From: Chryseobacterium sp. MYb264 | Lineage (GTDB): Bacteria > Bacteroidota > Bacteroidia > Flavobacteriales > Weeksellaceae | Direction of reading: 5' to 3' | Assembly: GCF_035974275.1 (NCBI RefSeq) | Contig: NZ_CP142422.1 | Span: 3,534,001 to 3,598,000 of the forward strand | DNA: 64,000 nucleotides | Part shown: positions 8,571 to 15,911 of the stretch, piece by piece | How positions within the stretch are numbered: position 1 is the stretch's first letter | Layout: the number at the start of each line of letters is the position of its first letter | Notes under the pieces: model-generated | Database searches by the model: none | What the model saw: only the letters and a program-made list of their open reading frames with translations | Told to the model about the DNA's origin: nothing | Program-made: the position numbers and the translations under genes

Positions 8571-9464
8571 CTAAACTTTAATTCCTGTTCTCATTTTAGC
8601 ACTTCTGGCTCTTGAGTTTTCTTCGATTTCCTTATCGTCAGGGATAATCGCTTTGCTCTTTACCAATTCGAATGCTTTTTTATAATTTCCGTAAATGTCT
8701 CTTTCGGGCTCGCCTTCAAACATTCCGTTTTTCAAAAATCTTTTTACCAATCTGTCTTCCAAAGAGTGGTAAGAAATGACAACCAGTCTTCCTTCAGATT
8801 TTAAAACATTGTAAGCCTGAACCAGCATTTCTTTTAAAACTTCCAGTTCCTGATTCACTTCAATTCTAATGGACTGAAACAATTGAGCATAAAATTTATT
8901 CACTTTATGCGGTGGAAGATAACTGAATAATTTTTTCAGATCCTCTGTTGTTTCGATGCTTTTCGTTTTTCTGTGATGAACGATGTCTCTCGCCAACTTT
9001 CTTGCTTCTCTCAATTCACCGTAATAGTAAAAAATATCCGCAAGCTGCTCCTCATCGTAATCATTGATCACTCTTTTGGCATCCAATCCCTGCATAACAT
9101 TCATTCTCATATCCAGCGGGGCATTGCTTCTTGTAGAGAAACCTCTGTCAGCCTCATCAAACTGGTGAGAAGATACACCAAGGTCTGCCAAAACTCCGTC
9201 TACCTTAGGAACTCCATACATCAGCAGGGAGTTTTCCAGAAATCTGAAGTTCTGATTGATCAGCGTAAATCTCGGATCATCAATTGCATTCTCAAGAGCG
9301 TCCAAATCCTGGTCAAAGCTGAACAATCTTCCTTTATCGGAAAGTCTGCTCAGGATCTCTCTTGAATGGCCACCGCCACCAAAAGTACAGTCCACGTATG
9401 TTCCGTCTGGATTCGTTACCAAATCATCAACACTTTGCTTCAACAAAACGGGGTTATGATACAT
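8571..9464 (-). CDS. rsmH: RsmH, 16S rRNA (cytosine-1402-N4) methyltransferase
   Basis: A 297-residue SAM-dependent methyltransferase (MraW family) that modifies C1402 in the decoding centre of 16S rRNA. The N-terminus MYHNPVLL and the SAM loop VDCTFGGGGHSREIL (about residues 24-38) are diagnostic, as are LADLGVSSHQFD and VISYHSLEDRLVK later on. It is the second gene of the dcw cluster, 37 bp behind mraZ. Length and motifs are normal. Confidence 0.96.
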   Translation of the reverse strand: MYHNPVLLKQSVDDLVTNPDGTYVDCTFGGGGHSREILSRLSDKGRLFSFDQDLDALENAIDDPRFTLINQNFRFLENSLLMYGVPKVDGVLADLGVSSHQFDEADRGFSTRSNAPLDMRMNVMQGLDAKRVINDYDEEQLADIFYYYGELREARKLARDIVHHRKTKSIETTEDLKKLFSYLPPHKVNKFYAQLFQSIRIEVNQELEVLKEMLVQAYNVLKSEGRLVVISYHSLEDRLVKRFLKNGMFEGEPERDIYGNYKKAFELVKSKAIIPDDKEIEENSRARSAKMRTGIKV

Positions 9465-9501
9465 GTCTAATTGTGTTTTTTAACGCTTTTCAATCGCGTG
9501 G

Positions 9502-9960
9502 TTATTCTTCCTCGAATGAGCCCATAACATCTTCGGCGAGGCCAGCAAAATCTATTTCATCGGCAGAAATTACTTTCTCGTACGCTTCTTTATCCCAAAT
9601 TTCAAATAATTCTCCTGCGCTGGTAATCACAATATCTTTCTGAAGATGTGCGAAAACCATAAGGTCTTTTGAAATCTGTAATCTTCCCGCATTATCCAAC
9701 TCTACAGTTTTTACGCCTGCCGTAAACATTCTAATGAAATCAGCATTCTTTTTAATGAACCTGTTCAGTTTATTAATTTTGCCCATCATTTTATCCCAGG
9801 CATTCATGGGATAGACTTCCAGACAAGGTTGGAACACAGATCTTTTGACTACAAACGCCTTGTCGTCGAAGTTTTCCATCTGCTTAATTAGAGATGAAGG
9901 AACTTTTAAGCGGCCTTTGTCGTCAATTTTACACTCATATGTCCCAATGAAACTTTTCAT
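9502..9960 (-). CDS. mraZ: MraZ, transcriptional repressor of the dcw cluster
   Basis: A 152-residue protein with two SpoVT/AbrB-like half domains, each with its DxxGR signature: DDKGR at residues 13-17 and DNAGR at 89-93. MraZ forms rings and binds phased TGGGN repeats upstream of its own gene in studied bacteria; four such repeats lie just upstream here. I chose the ATG at 9960 (MKSFIGTYEC) because this is the normal family N-terminus. The upstream in-frame start at 9999 would add 13 residues encoded by the promoter and operator themselves. Confidence 0.95.
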   Translation of the reverse strand: MKSFIGTYECKIDDKGRLKVPSSLIKQMENFDDKAFVVKRSVFQPCLEVYPMNAWDKMMGKINKLNRFIKKNADFIRMFTAGVKTVELDNAGRLQISKDLMVFAHLQKDIVITSAGELFEIWDKEAYEKVISADEIDFAGLAEDVMGSFEEE

Positions 9961-9966
9961 TTGGAG

Positions 9967-9974
9967 CAAATTTA
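9967..9974 (-). promoter_or_regulatory. -7 box of the mraZ promoter
   Basis: TAAATTTG fits the Bacteroidota -7 consensus TAnnTTTG exactly. It ends only 6 bp before the mraZ ATG, so transcripts from it would be leaderless or nearly so. A convincing -33 element was not found, which lowers confidence. Confidence 0.5.
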
Positions 9975-9983
9975 TATAATAAT

Positions 9984-10018
9984 TTCCAAAATTTCCCACT
10001 TTTTCCCACTTTTTCCCT
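9984..10018 (-). promoter_or_regulatory. MraZ operator: four phased TGGGA-type repeats
   Basis: Read on the minus strand, AGGGA, TGGGA, TGGGA and TGGAA start every 10 bp (plus-strand positions 10014-10018, 10004-10008, 9994-9998 and 9984-9988). Known MraZ sites are TGGGN repeats separated by 5 bases, that is a 10-base period, upstream of mraZ. The match in sequence, spacing and place is very good; the fourth repeat is degenerate. Confidence 0.85.
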
Positions 10019-10202
10019 TAATGTTAATAAGTTTTATTAAAGATTTAAGGTAAACGCTGTAATCTATTGATATTTTGGAGGTTGTCAGAATTGCTATTTA
10101 GCCCATAATAAAGAGATTTTCAAAAAAAAAGTTAAAAAGCGGATTATTATATTATTTTTATTTTAAATTAGGGTAATCAAAATATTTTTGAGGTTTAATT
10201 TG

Positions 10203-10210
10203 TATTTTTG
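10203..10210 (+). promoter_or_regulatory. -7 box upstream of the alpha/beta hydrolase gene
   Basis: TATTTTTG matches TAnnTTTG, 23 bp before the ATG at 10234. The 200 bp upstream are AT-rich and shared with the divergent mraZ promoter. Confidence 0.5.
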
Positions 10211-10233
10211 CAAGGCTTTATTACAGGCATTAT

Positions 10234-10995
10234 ATGATATTTAGTACAAAAAAAGAAAAGAAATATACTTTTGTTGAGGCGGGAGAAGGACATCCATTGG
10301 TGCTGTTGCACGGGTTAATGGGTGGTTTGAGTAATTTCGATAAGATGGTAGATTTTTTTTCAGACAGAGGTTTCAAAGTATATGTTCCTCAGTTGCCGAT
10401 CTACGATTTGCCGGTACTCAATACGAATCTTACGACGATAGCGAAATATATTATCAAGTTTATAGAGAGCCAGATAGAAGGGCCGGTTACTATTGTGGGA
10501 AACTCAATGGGTGGTCATGTCGGGCTAATTTTAACATTGGCAAGACAGGATTTGGTTAAAAATCTTGTTCTTACAGGAAGCTCTGGTTTATACGAAAGAA
10601 CTTTCGGAGATAGTTTTCCGAGAAAGAATGACCGTTCGTATATCAGAAAAAAGACGGAAGAAGTTTTTTATGATCCTGCGGTAGCGACTGAAGATTTGGT
10701 AGATGAAGTTTTCGGTGTGGTAAACGACAGAATGAAGGGAATTAAAACCGTTATGCTGGCCAGAAGTGCCATCAAGCACAATATGCTGAACGATTTGCCT
10801 AAAATTACGACACCAACGTGTCTTATTTGGGGGAAACAGGATAATGTGACGCCTCCTGAGGTTGCGGAAGACATGCACAAATTTATTCCGAATTCGGATC
10901 TGTTCTGGATTGATAAATGCGGGCATGCAGCGATGATGGAAAAACCAGATGAATTCAACGAAATTCTCTACAACTGGGTAAAAGATAAAGTTTAA
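10234..10995 (+). CDS. Alpha/beta hydrolase
   Basis: A 253-residue cytoplasmic alpha/beta hydrolase. The oxyanion region LLHGLMGG (residues 24-31) is followed by the nucleophile elbow GNSMGG with S91, the acid D203 in WGKQDNVTPPE and the base H231 in CGHAAMMEKP, so the triad is complete. The lid region (about 120-160) is rich in charged residues. The substrate cannot be read from sequence; relatives include esterases and C-C bond hydrolases. It is divergent from mraZ and is followed by a terminator, then engB on the same strand. Confidence 0.88.
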   Translation: MIFSTKKEKKYTFVEAGEGHPLVLLHGLMGGLSNFDKMVDFFSDRGFKVYVPQLPIYDLPVLNTNLTTIAKYIIKFIESQIEGPVTIVGNSMGGHVGLILTLARQDLVKNLVLTGSSGLYERTFGDSFPRKNDRSYIRKKTEEVFYDPAVATEDLVDEVFGVVNDRMKGIKTVMLARSAIKHNMLNDLPKITTPTCLIWGKQDNVTPPEVAEDMHKFIPNSDLFWIDKCGHAAMMEKPDEFNEILYNWVKDKV

Positions 10996-11011
10996 AATTA
11001 AAATATAAATG

Positions 11012-11046
11012 ACCATTAAGAGCTTTTCTTAATGGTTTATTTTTCT
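11012..11046 (+). terminator. Terminator after the hydrolase gene
   Basis: ACCATTAAG (11012-11020) pairs with CTTAATGGT (11028-11036), followed by TTATTTTTC. A 9-bp stem with a T-rich tail. Confidence 0.75.
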
Positions 11047-11059
11047 AAAAAATAGTCAA

Positions 11060-11683
11060 ATGGTTATTAAAACAGCAACGTTTGTAAAGAGCAGCGGAAA
11101 ATGGCAGGAATGCCCAGACCCGAATCTTCCGGAATACGCATTTATCGGAAGATCTAATGTGGGGAAATCATCGCTGATCAATGCAATGATGAATCATAAA
11201 GATCTGGCCAAAACTTCCGGAACGCCTGGAAAAACTCAGCTTATTAATCATTTTTTAGTGAATGAGACCTGGTATCTTACCGATTTACCGGGGTATGGAT
11301 ATGCGAAGGTTTCAAAATCCATCAGAAAAGATTTCGAAAAACTGATTACCAATTATATTCTGAACAGAAGAAATCTGGTGAATCTTTTTGTACTGGTAGA
11401 TTCGAGACATAAGCCACAAACCATCGATTTGGAATTTATCCAATGGTGTGGAGAAAGTGGAGTGCCGTTTTCTATCGTGTTTACAAAAGCAGACAAGCTG
11501 AAACCGAATGTGGTTATTAAGAATGTTGAGGATTATAAAGCTGAACTTCATAAAACCTGGGAAGATCTTCCGGAATTGTATGTAACTTCTGCAGAGAAAA
11601 AGGAGGGAGGTGATAAAATCCTTGATTTTATTCAGAAAACGAATGAGTTTTTAACAAATAACAGCGTAAGTTTTGATGAGTAA
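11060..11683 (+). CDS. engB: EngB/YihA, ribosome biogenesis GTPase
   Basis: A 207-residue TRAFAC-class GTPase needed for large-subunit ribosome assembly. G1 is GRSNVGKSS (30-38), the switch region SGTPGKTQ (about 53-60), G3 DLPGYGYA (about 75-82) and G4 TKAD (about 141-144). The whole length corresponds to the G domain, as usual for this family. The stop overlaps the start of the GNAT gene by 8 bp. Confidence 0.95.
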   Translation: MVIKTATFVKSSGKWQECPDPNLPEYAFIGRSNVGKSSLINAMMNHKDLAKTSGTPGKTQLINHFLVNETWYLTDLPGYGYAKVSKSIRKDFEKLITNYILNRRNLVNLFVLVDSRHKPQTIDLEFIQWCGESGVPFSIVFTKADKLKPNVVIKNVEDYKAELHKTWEDLPELYVTSAEKKEGGDKILDFIQKTNEFLTNNSVSFDE

Positions 11684-12125
11684 TATTGTTTGGAAGATCA
11701 ATACTTTTGATGAATTTACCGTTCCTGAATTATACAATGTTTTAAAAGCCAGAATTGATGTTTTTGTGATCGAGCAAAATTGTCCTTATCCCGATTTGGA
11801 TAATTATGATCAGAAAGCCATTCACATTTGGGCAGAACAGGATGGGGAAGTGCTTGCTAACTGCCGGATTTTCGATAAAGGAATAAAATATCCTGAGGCT
11901 TCTATCGGAAGAGTTTTAACAACCGAAGCAGCGAGAGGAAAAAGTTTAGGAAAACAATTGATACAATATGCTGTAGAAACCATTGAAAACCGTTTTCATA
12001 CTTCGGAAATCAGGATTTCTGCACAGGATTATCTGTTGAGATTTTACGGAGACTTTGGTTTTGAAGATACCGGAAAAAAATATTTAGAAGATAATATTCC
12101 GCACACGGAAATGTTGAGAAAATAA
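11676..12125 (+). CDS. GNAT-family N-acetyltransferase (ElaA-like)
   Basis: A 149-residue single-domain GNAT. The acetyl-CoA-binding stretch IGRVLTTEAARGKSLGKQL (about residues 77-95) has the R/Q-x-x-G-x-G/A-like loop in the family's variant form, and the N-terminal EQNCPYPDLDNYDQKA resembles ElaA. The substrate is unknown. The ATG at 11676 is preferred over the TTG at 11673. It overlaps engB by 8 bp, so the two are probably cotranslated. Its terminator is split by the IS element just downstream. Confidence 0.88.
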   Translation: MSNIVWKINTFDEFTVPELYNVLKARIDVFVIEQNCPYPDLDNYDQKAIHIWAEQDGEVLANCRIFDKGIKYPEASIGRVLTTEAARGKSLGKQLIQYAVETIENRFHTSEIRISAQDYLLRFYGDFGFEDTGKKYLEDNIPHTEMLRK

Positions 12126-12145
12126 AAAAACGCGAGGAGAAATCT
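12124..12145 (+). terminator. Left half of a terminator interrupted by the IS element
   Basis: AAAAAAACGCGAGGAGAAATCT here and TCGCGTTTTTTT at 13896-13907 together rebuild the palindrome CGCGAGGAGAAATCTTCGCG. That is an 8-bp stem with a GAAA loop and A/T runs on both sides, so it would have worked in both directions between the GNAT gene and the convergent gene at 13956. The IS has separated the two arms. Confidence 0.75.
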
Positions 12146-12172
12146 GAGGGCACTGAAAAAGTAAACTTCATT

Positions 12173-12213
12173 AAAAAAATAAGCAAAACTTTTAAAGTTT
12201 TGCTTATTTTTTT
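12173..12213. terminator. Strong hairpin inside the IS, upstream of the transposase
   Basis: A near-perfect 20-bp stem, with core arms AAGCAAAACTTT and AAAGTTTTGCTT flanked by A and T runs. It would stop transcription entering from outside in either direction, a common device that keeps an IS from being switched on by host promoters. Confidence 0.75.
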
Positions 12214-12244
12214 ATCTTCAATGTAAATTTCAATAGCAAAGCAA

Positions 12245-13693
12245 ATGTTAATACAGCAAGAAAAACTTCCGTTGAGTGCCTATTCCGGTTTGTATGATTT
12301 AATTGTACCGAAGGAAAACCTTCTTAGAAAAATTAATGAGCTGATTGATTTTTCTTTCATCTATGATGAGCTTTTGAGCAAATACTGCTTAAACAATGGT
12401 CGCAATGCTGAAAGTCCGGTACGGATGTTTAAATACCTGCTTTTAAAAAGTATTTATACAGTTTCTGATGTAGATGTGGTAGAGCGTTCCCGGTATGATA
12501 TGTCCTTTAAATATTTCTTGGATATGACTCCGGAAGAAGATGTAATCAATCCCAGTTCCCTTACAAAATTCAGAAAACTGCGTTTGAAAGATAGTGATCT
12601 TTTAAGCTTGCTCATTGGTAAAACCGTGAGTATTGCGATTGAAAAAGGCATCATCAAATCCAGATCCATCATTGTAGATGCCACTCACACCTTGTCGATG
12701 AGCAATCCTTTTTCAACGATAGAAGTATTGCGGGAGCGCTCAAAACTGCTTCGCAAGACCGTTTATCAGTTTGATGAAGAATTTAAAACTAAAATGCCCT
12801 CAAAAAATATTGAAAATGATTTAAACAAAGAATTGGATTATTGCAGAGAACTCGAAAAACGCATTGAAAACGAAGCTTCTATCAGGGAGATTCCTGCTGT
12901 AAAGGAGAAGCTGAATCTTTTGAAGGAAACAGTGAGAGACACCGGGGAGCAGATGGTTTTTTCAAAAGATGCCGACGCTAAAACGGGTCACAAATCGGCT
13001 GACAGTTCTTTTTTCGGATACAAAACGCACTTGGCGATGAGCGAAGAGCGGATTATTACGGCGGCCGTGGTAACTTCGGGAGAAAAAGGCGACGGCCCGG
13101 AACTGCCAAAATTACTGCAGATGAGCCAGGACAACGGGATGGAGGTAGATGCCATCATTGGTGACGCTGCTTACAGCGGAAAAGAAAATCTGAAAATTGC
13201 GGGCGAACAAAATATTAAAATAGTAGCCAGACTTAATCCTTCCATCACCCAGGGTTTTCGAAAAGATGAAGACCGTTTTGATTACAATAAAGATGCCGAC
13301 CGTTTTGTGTGTCCTGCAGGGCATTTGGCGATTCGCAAAGCTCGTGGCGGGAAGAAACACGTAGGCGGAAATCAAGTGGATACCTATTATTTTGATATTG
13401 AAAAATGCAAGGTTTGCCCATTAAAAGAAGGATGTTATAAAGAAGGAGCAAAATCTAAAACTTATTCGGTTTCCATAAAATCAGACTTACATAAGGAGCA
13501 AATGATTTTTCAGGAAAGCGATTATTACAAAGAAAAATCGAAACACCGCTATAAAATCGAAGCCAAAAACAGCGAGCTTAAAAACGTACACGGCTACGAC
13601 AGGGCGATTGCAAATGGTATTGAAAATATGCAAATGCAGGGTGCAATGGCTATTTTCACTGTCAATTTGAAGAGAATCCTGAAATTAATATAG
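12245..13693 (+). CDS. IS1182-family transposase
   Basis: A 482-residue DDE transposase. The N-terminal DUF772-type domain occupies about residues 20-125. The catalytic residues appear as D145 (IIVDATHT), D307 (IIGDAAYSG) and E439 (RYKIEAKNSELK). Cys residues C356, C388, C391 and C397 form a zinc-ribbon-like cluster between the second D and the E, typical of this family. A charged coiled stretch spans about 165-235. The frame is intact. The gene starts 99 bp inside the left end, after the internal hairpin. Confidence 0.93.
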   Translation: MLIQQEKLPLSAYSGLYDLIVPKENLLRKINELIDFSFIYDELLSKYCLNNGRNAESPVRMFKYLLLKSIYTVSDVDVVERSRYDMSFKYFLDMTPEEDVINPSSLTKFRKLRLKDSDLLSLLIGKTVSIAIEKGIIKSRSIIVDATHTLSMSNPFSTIEVLRERSKLLRKTVYQFDEEFKTKMPSKNIENDLNKELDYCRELEKRIENEASIREIPAVKEKLNLLKETVRDTGEQMVFSKDADAKTGHKSADSSFFGYKTHLAMSEERIITAAVVTSGEKGDGPELPKLLQMSQDNGMEVDAIIGDAAYSGKENLKIAGEQNIKIVARLNPSITQGFRKDEDRFDYNKDADRFVCPAGHLAIRKARGGKKHVGGNQVDTYYFDIEKCKVCPLKEGCYKEGAKSKTYSVSIKSDLHKEQMIFQESDYYKEKSKHRYKIEAKNSELKNVHGYDRAIANGIENMQMQGAMAIFTVNLKRILKLI

Positions 13694-13795
13694 AGAAATC
13701 GATCTATACTCCGTCTTTTATAAACATCGCAGGCGTGGCGCAATATCAATCCCGTTAAACCTCAAAAATTTGATACTGAAAAAAAGAAAAAAAGC

Positions 13796-13824
13796 TTATT
13801 ACGAAGGTTTAATTTTCGTAATAA
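13796..13824. terminator. Hairpin near the right end of the IS
   Basis: TTATTACGAA (13796-13805) pairs with TTCGTAATAA (13815-13824). It lies about 100 bp after the transposase stop, without a clear T tail, and could end the transposase mRNA or block entry from the right. Confidence 0.45.
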
Positions 13825-13955
13825 ACTCTTAATTCTAACTCCAAATCAATTGGTAATTCTATATGAACGGGGTTTTTCAGTGCCCTCAGAAATCTTCGCG
13901 TTTTTTTGGTAATGTATATGAAGTGTTTTTTTATGGTTTTTAGTTTTAATAATGA

Positions 13956-14249
13956 TTAATTGCAGCCTGAACAGTAAGCCCTGTCAACATACTGTTTGCT
14001 GCTTCCTGTGTAATAATAACAGCCGCCTCTTTTCCCAACATATAATTGGTGTCCATTGTAGGTGCATCCTTTGCTGCTGCTTTTAGAATATGATTTTGAT
14101 GATTGACTTTTCTTAGATTTCTTCGTTTTTTTCTTAGGGTTTTTGTTGGCATACTCTGCTACCGAAGTTGTACTTTTTTCAGCCGCCGAAAAAGTAGTTG
14201 GTAATAATAATCCTAGACCTAAAAGGCTTGTAAATAGTAGTTTTTTCAT
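13956..14249 (-). CDS. Small secreted basic protein, PBCV basic adaptor-like domain
   Basis: A 97-residue protein. A signal peptide (about 1-22, ending FSAA) is followed by a Lys/Ser-rich linker (about 35-60) and a compact C-terminal module with CTYNGHQLYVGKRGG, a Tyr run, and a CSGC ending. The pattern Y-x-G-x-x-LYVG-x-RGG-x-YY resembles the short PBCV-type basic adaptor domain, which I know as a small repeat in viral and bacterial proteins without firm function. Three Cys in the mature part suggest disulfides. The gene is 12 bp downstream of the TM2 gene on the same strand, so the two are probably cotranscribed. Confidence 0.72.
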   Translation of the reverse strand: MKKLLFTSLLGLGLLLPTTFSAAEKSTTSVAEYANKNPKKKTKKSKKSQSSKSYSKSSSKGCTYNGHQLYVGKRGGCYYYTGSSKQYVDRAYCSGCN

Positions 14250-14261
14250 GGTTATTAGTTT

Positions 14262-14894
14262 TTATCGATTATATTTTAAATTGAACTTAGGATTAGACAT
14301 GAATAAAAAGGCAAAAAAATCTATTATGGCAATACATAAAGGAATGAAGGTCCATGAGAATAGTAAATATAAAATTCCTAATATGGGCTGTCCTAAGTAG
14401 AATCTGTGAATTCCTAAACCACCGATTAAAAAAGCTAAAATTGCGGCTGTATTTTTATCTTTATGAGATTTGATACTATTAGAAGGAGTATTGCTTTGGA
14501 GTGTTTTTACATTTTCTGTTTGTTGAAGTTTTAATTTGAGAATATCTTCAGCCGACATTGAAACTAGTTGAGCAATATGATTAACAATTTTTACAATGTG
14601 ATCATTTGCATTTGTTACCTCATGAGACTCATTAAAAGTTCCTATTTTTCGTCTGATCTCAATAGTAATTTCAGTTTTATTTTCAGATAAAGAATTTAAA
14701 TTGATGTCAATAAAAACTCCTAAGCTTAAAAATTCGTAAGATTCATAAGTGTATTGATTAAAAATTTCATTAGATGAATTAAATTTATATTTCGGATTTA
14801 CAAGCGAAATATTTTTAACACTGTCTTTTACTCTTTCAATAGGAAAGTCGACACTGAGGTTTTTCTTCGGATTTGGAATTGCAAAAACAGCCAT
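14262..14894 (-). CDS. TM2-domain membrane protein
   Basis: A 210-residue protein with an N-terminal soluble region of mixed alpha/beta character (about 1-120) and a C-terminal TM2 domain. The TM2 signature is clear: AAILAFLIGGLGIHRFYLGQ (about 149-168), then a second membrane helix with a conserved aspartate (AIIDFFAF). The role of TM2 domains in bacteria is unsettled. The gene is preceded by a perfect -7 box and a TTACG palindrome shared with the gene at 18193, so it may be a target of the neighbouring two-component system. It is followed by the small basic protein gene. Confidence 0.85.
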   Translation of the reverse strand: MAVFAIPNPKKNLSVDFPIERVKDSVKNISLVNPKYKFNSSNEIFNQYTYESYEFLSLGVFIDINLNSLSENKTEITIEIRRKIGTFNESHEVTNANDHIVKIVNHIAQLVSMSAEDILKLKLQQTENVKTLQSNTPSNSIKSHKDKNTAAILAFLIGGLGIHRFYLGQPILGILYLLFSWTFIPLCIAIIDFFAFLFMSNPKFNLKYNR

Positions 14895-14913
14895 ACGTAT
14901 TATTTTAACACGT

Positions 14914-14921
14914 CAAAAATA
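14914..14921 (-). promoter_or_regulatory. -7 box of the TM2 gene
   Basis: TATTTTTG on the minus strand, 19 bp before the ATG. The upstream palindrome at 14943-14958 lies exactly 21 bp away. Confidence 0.65.
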
Positions 14922-14942
14922 GAACGATAAAAAAAGTATTCC

Positions 14943-14958
14943 TTACGTGAAACCGTAA
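14943..14958. promoter_or_regulatory. TTACG palindrome, candidate regulator site for the TM2 gene
   Basis: TTACGTGAAACCGTAA is an imperfect palindrome matching TTACGGAAAACCGTAA (18126-18141) at 14 of 16 positions. Both lie 21 bp upstream of a -7 box and about 50 bp upstream of a start codon, where a class II activator would replace the -33 element. Confidence 0.6.
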
Positions 14959-14989
14959 AAACAAAAAACCTTTCAAAAATATTGAAAGG
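14957..14989 (-). terminator. Terminator downstream of the kinase/regulator genes
   Basis: On the minus strand CCTTTCAA (14989-14982) pairs with TTGAAAGG (14976-14969), followed by TTTTTTGTTTTT. It separates the response regulator transcript from the TM2 promoter. Confidence 0.75.
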
Positions 14990-15044
14990 CTATGTAAAAA
15001 AAACTTGTTTAAAAATTAATCAAAATAAACTTCAGGTTGGTTTT

Positions 15045-15199
15045 CGCAAAGAGACAAAGTTATTTATACAGTAGTACGCTTTAAGGCGCAAGGATTTTAT
15101 CTACGATAAAATTGATAATCTACATTATAAAAGAAAATCAAAGATTTTCTCCTTGTGTCTTAAAAACAGAAAACTTTTATTAAACTTTGCGCCTTTGTG
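15045..15199. repeat. Long imperfect inverted repeat (MITE-like)
   Basis: The outer arm CGCAAAGAGACAAAGTT faces AACTTTGCGCCTTTGTG, and the inner arm TTTAAGGCGCAAGGA faces TCCTTGTGTCTTAAA. The whole 155 bp folds into one long imperfect stem. The words resemble a CTTTGCGTCTTTGCG-type intergenic repeat I know as common in flavobacteria. No coding potential; it accounts for most of the gap between 14990 and 15232. Confidence 0.7.
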
Positions 15200-15232
15200 T
15201 TTTTCCAATAAATTTATGCAGACTTTAAGAAT

Positions 15233-15898
15233 TTAAATAATCCCCAAATCTTTACAAAAAGCAATCAATTGCTCATTGCTGGTAACTTCCAGATCTTCTT
15301 TTAAACTGTTTAATCTTTTTTCAACGCTGCTTAAACTGTTAGGTCTAATGTTATTCGCTTTAAGGTAAACGGGAATATTTTTAAGCAAAACACCCTGCGA
15401 AAGGAGAGAAACTAAAATAATATCATACTCTGTAAACTCGTAGCTGTTGAGTTTTTTGACATCCTGTTTAAGATCAAGAGAAAGGTAGGTTTCATCTTCA
15501 TAAACGGATGCGATTGCTTTTTTCAAATCTTTAGAATCATTTCGGGCTTTTCTTACATAGCCGTTGATTTTAGTTTCATTAAACAAAGAATAGATAACGC
15601 CGGATTTATATTCCGCAGAAAAAACGATTACTTTTAATTCCGGTTGAAGTTTTCGAACCTCTTCCACCAATTCTTTTCCGTCTTTGATGTTTTGCGGATG
15701 ATGATCTTCCTCATAATATAGATCGGTGATCAGCAAATCATAAGACTCATTTTCACGAATCGATTTCTGAATCTTTGCTAAGGCATCGTCACAATAATAT
15801 ACATGATCCACGGTAGGAATATTCAGCTCCTCTAATGTTTTCTGTACTGAAATACTGATGCTTTCGTGGTCTTCGGCGATTAAAATTTTTTTGAACAT
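15233..15898 (-). CDS. Response regulator with C-terminal helix-turn-helix
   Basis: A 221-residue cytoplasmic regulator. The receiver domain (about 1-130) has the acidic pair in AEDHES (E9, D10) and the phosphoacceptor D59 in LLITDLYY. The C-terminal region (about 150-221) is predicted helical and looks like a diverged LuxR/NarL-type DNA-binding domain (FTEYDIILVSLLSQG, then VEKRLNSLKEDL). It lies 13 bp downstream of the histidine kinase gene, its evident partner. Candidate DNA targets are the TTACGG palindromes that flank this gene pair. Confidence 0.88.
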   Translation of the reverse strand: MFKKILIAEDHESISISVQKTLEELNIPTVDHVYYCDDALAKIQKSIRENESYDLLITDLYYEEDHHPQNIKDGKELVEEVRKLQPELKVIVFSAEYKSGVIYSLFNETKINGYVRKARNDSKDLKKAIASVYEDETYLSLDLKQDVKKLNSYEFTEYDIILVSLLSQGVLLKNIPVYLKANNIRPNSLSSVEKRLNSLKEDLEVTSNEQLIAFCKDLGII

Positions 15899-15911
15899 TT
15901 TTGGTCTTTTT

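Larger units (their letters stand above)
12146..13887 (+). mobile_element. Complete IS1182-like insertion sequence
   Basis: The element is 1,742 bp long. Its ends are a perfect 15-bp inverted repeat, GAGGGCACTGAAAAA (12146-12160 and, inverted, 13873-13887). Both ends are flanked by the 8-bp direct repeat AGAAATCT (12138-12145 and 13888-13895), a target duplication. It carries one intact transposase gene and a strong internal hairpin before it. Intact ends, reading frame and duplication suggest a recent, possibly active insertion. Confidence 0.93.

Noticed and set aside
8973..9365. 130-residue plus-strand frame across rsmH
   Set aside because: Antisense to intact RsmH, with no motif and no promoter.
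9961..9999. Upstream in-frame start for MraZ, 13 residues longer
   Set aside because: The extra codons would be the promoter box and an operator repeat, and the family N-terminus begins at MKSFIGTY.
9984..10018. CRISPR-like short array, because of regular spacing
   Set aside because: The unit is 10 bp with no variable spacers, and it fits the MraZ operator. No other regular array was seen in the window.
12138..13895. IS66 or IS1595 family suggested by the 8-bp target duplication
   Set aside because: The transposase has the N-terminal DUF772 region and the Cys cluster of IS1182, and there are no accessory orfs as in IS66.
13946..14152. Lys-rich 68-residue frame opposite in phase to the small secreted protein
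   Set aside because: The alternative frame has a signal peptide and a recognisable C-terminal module; this one is its frame-shifted shadow.
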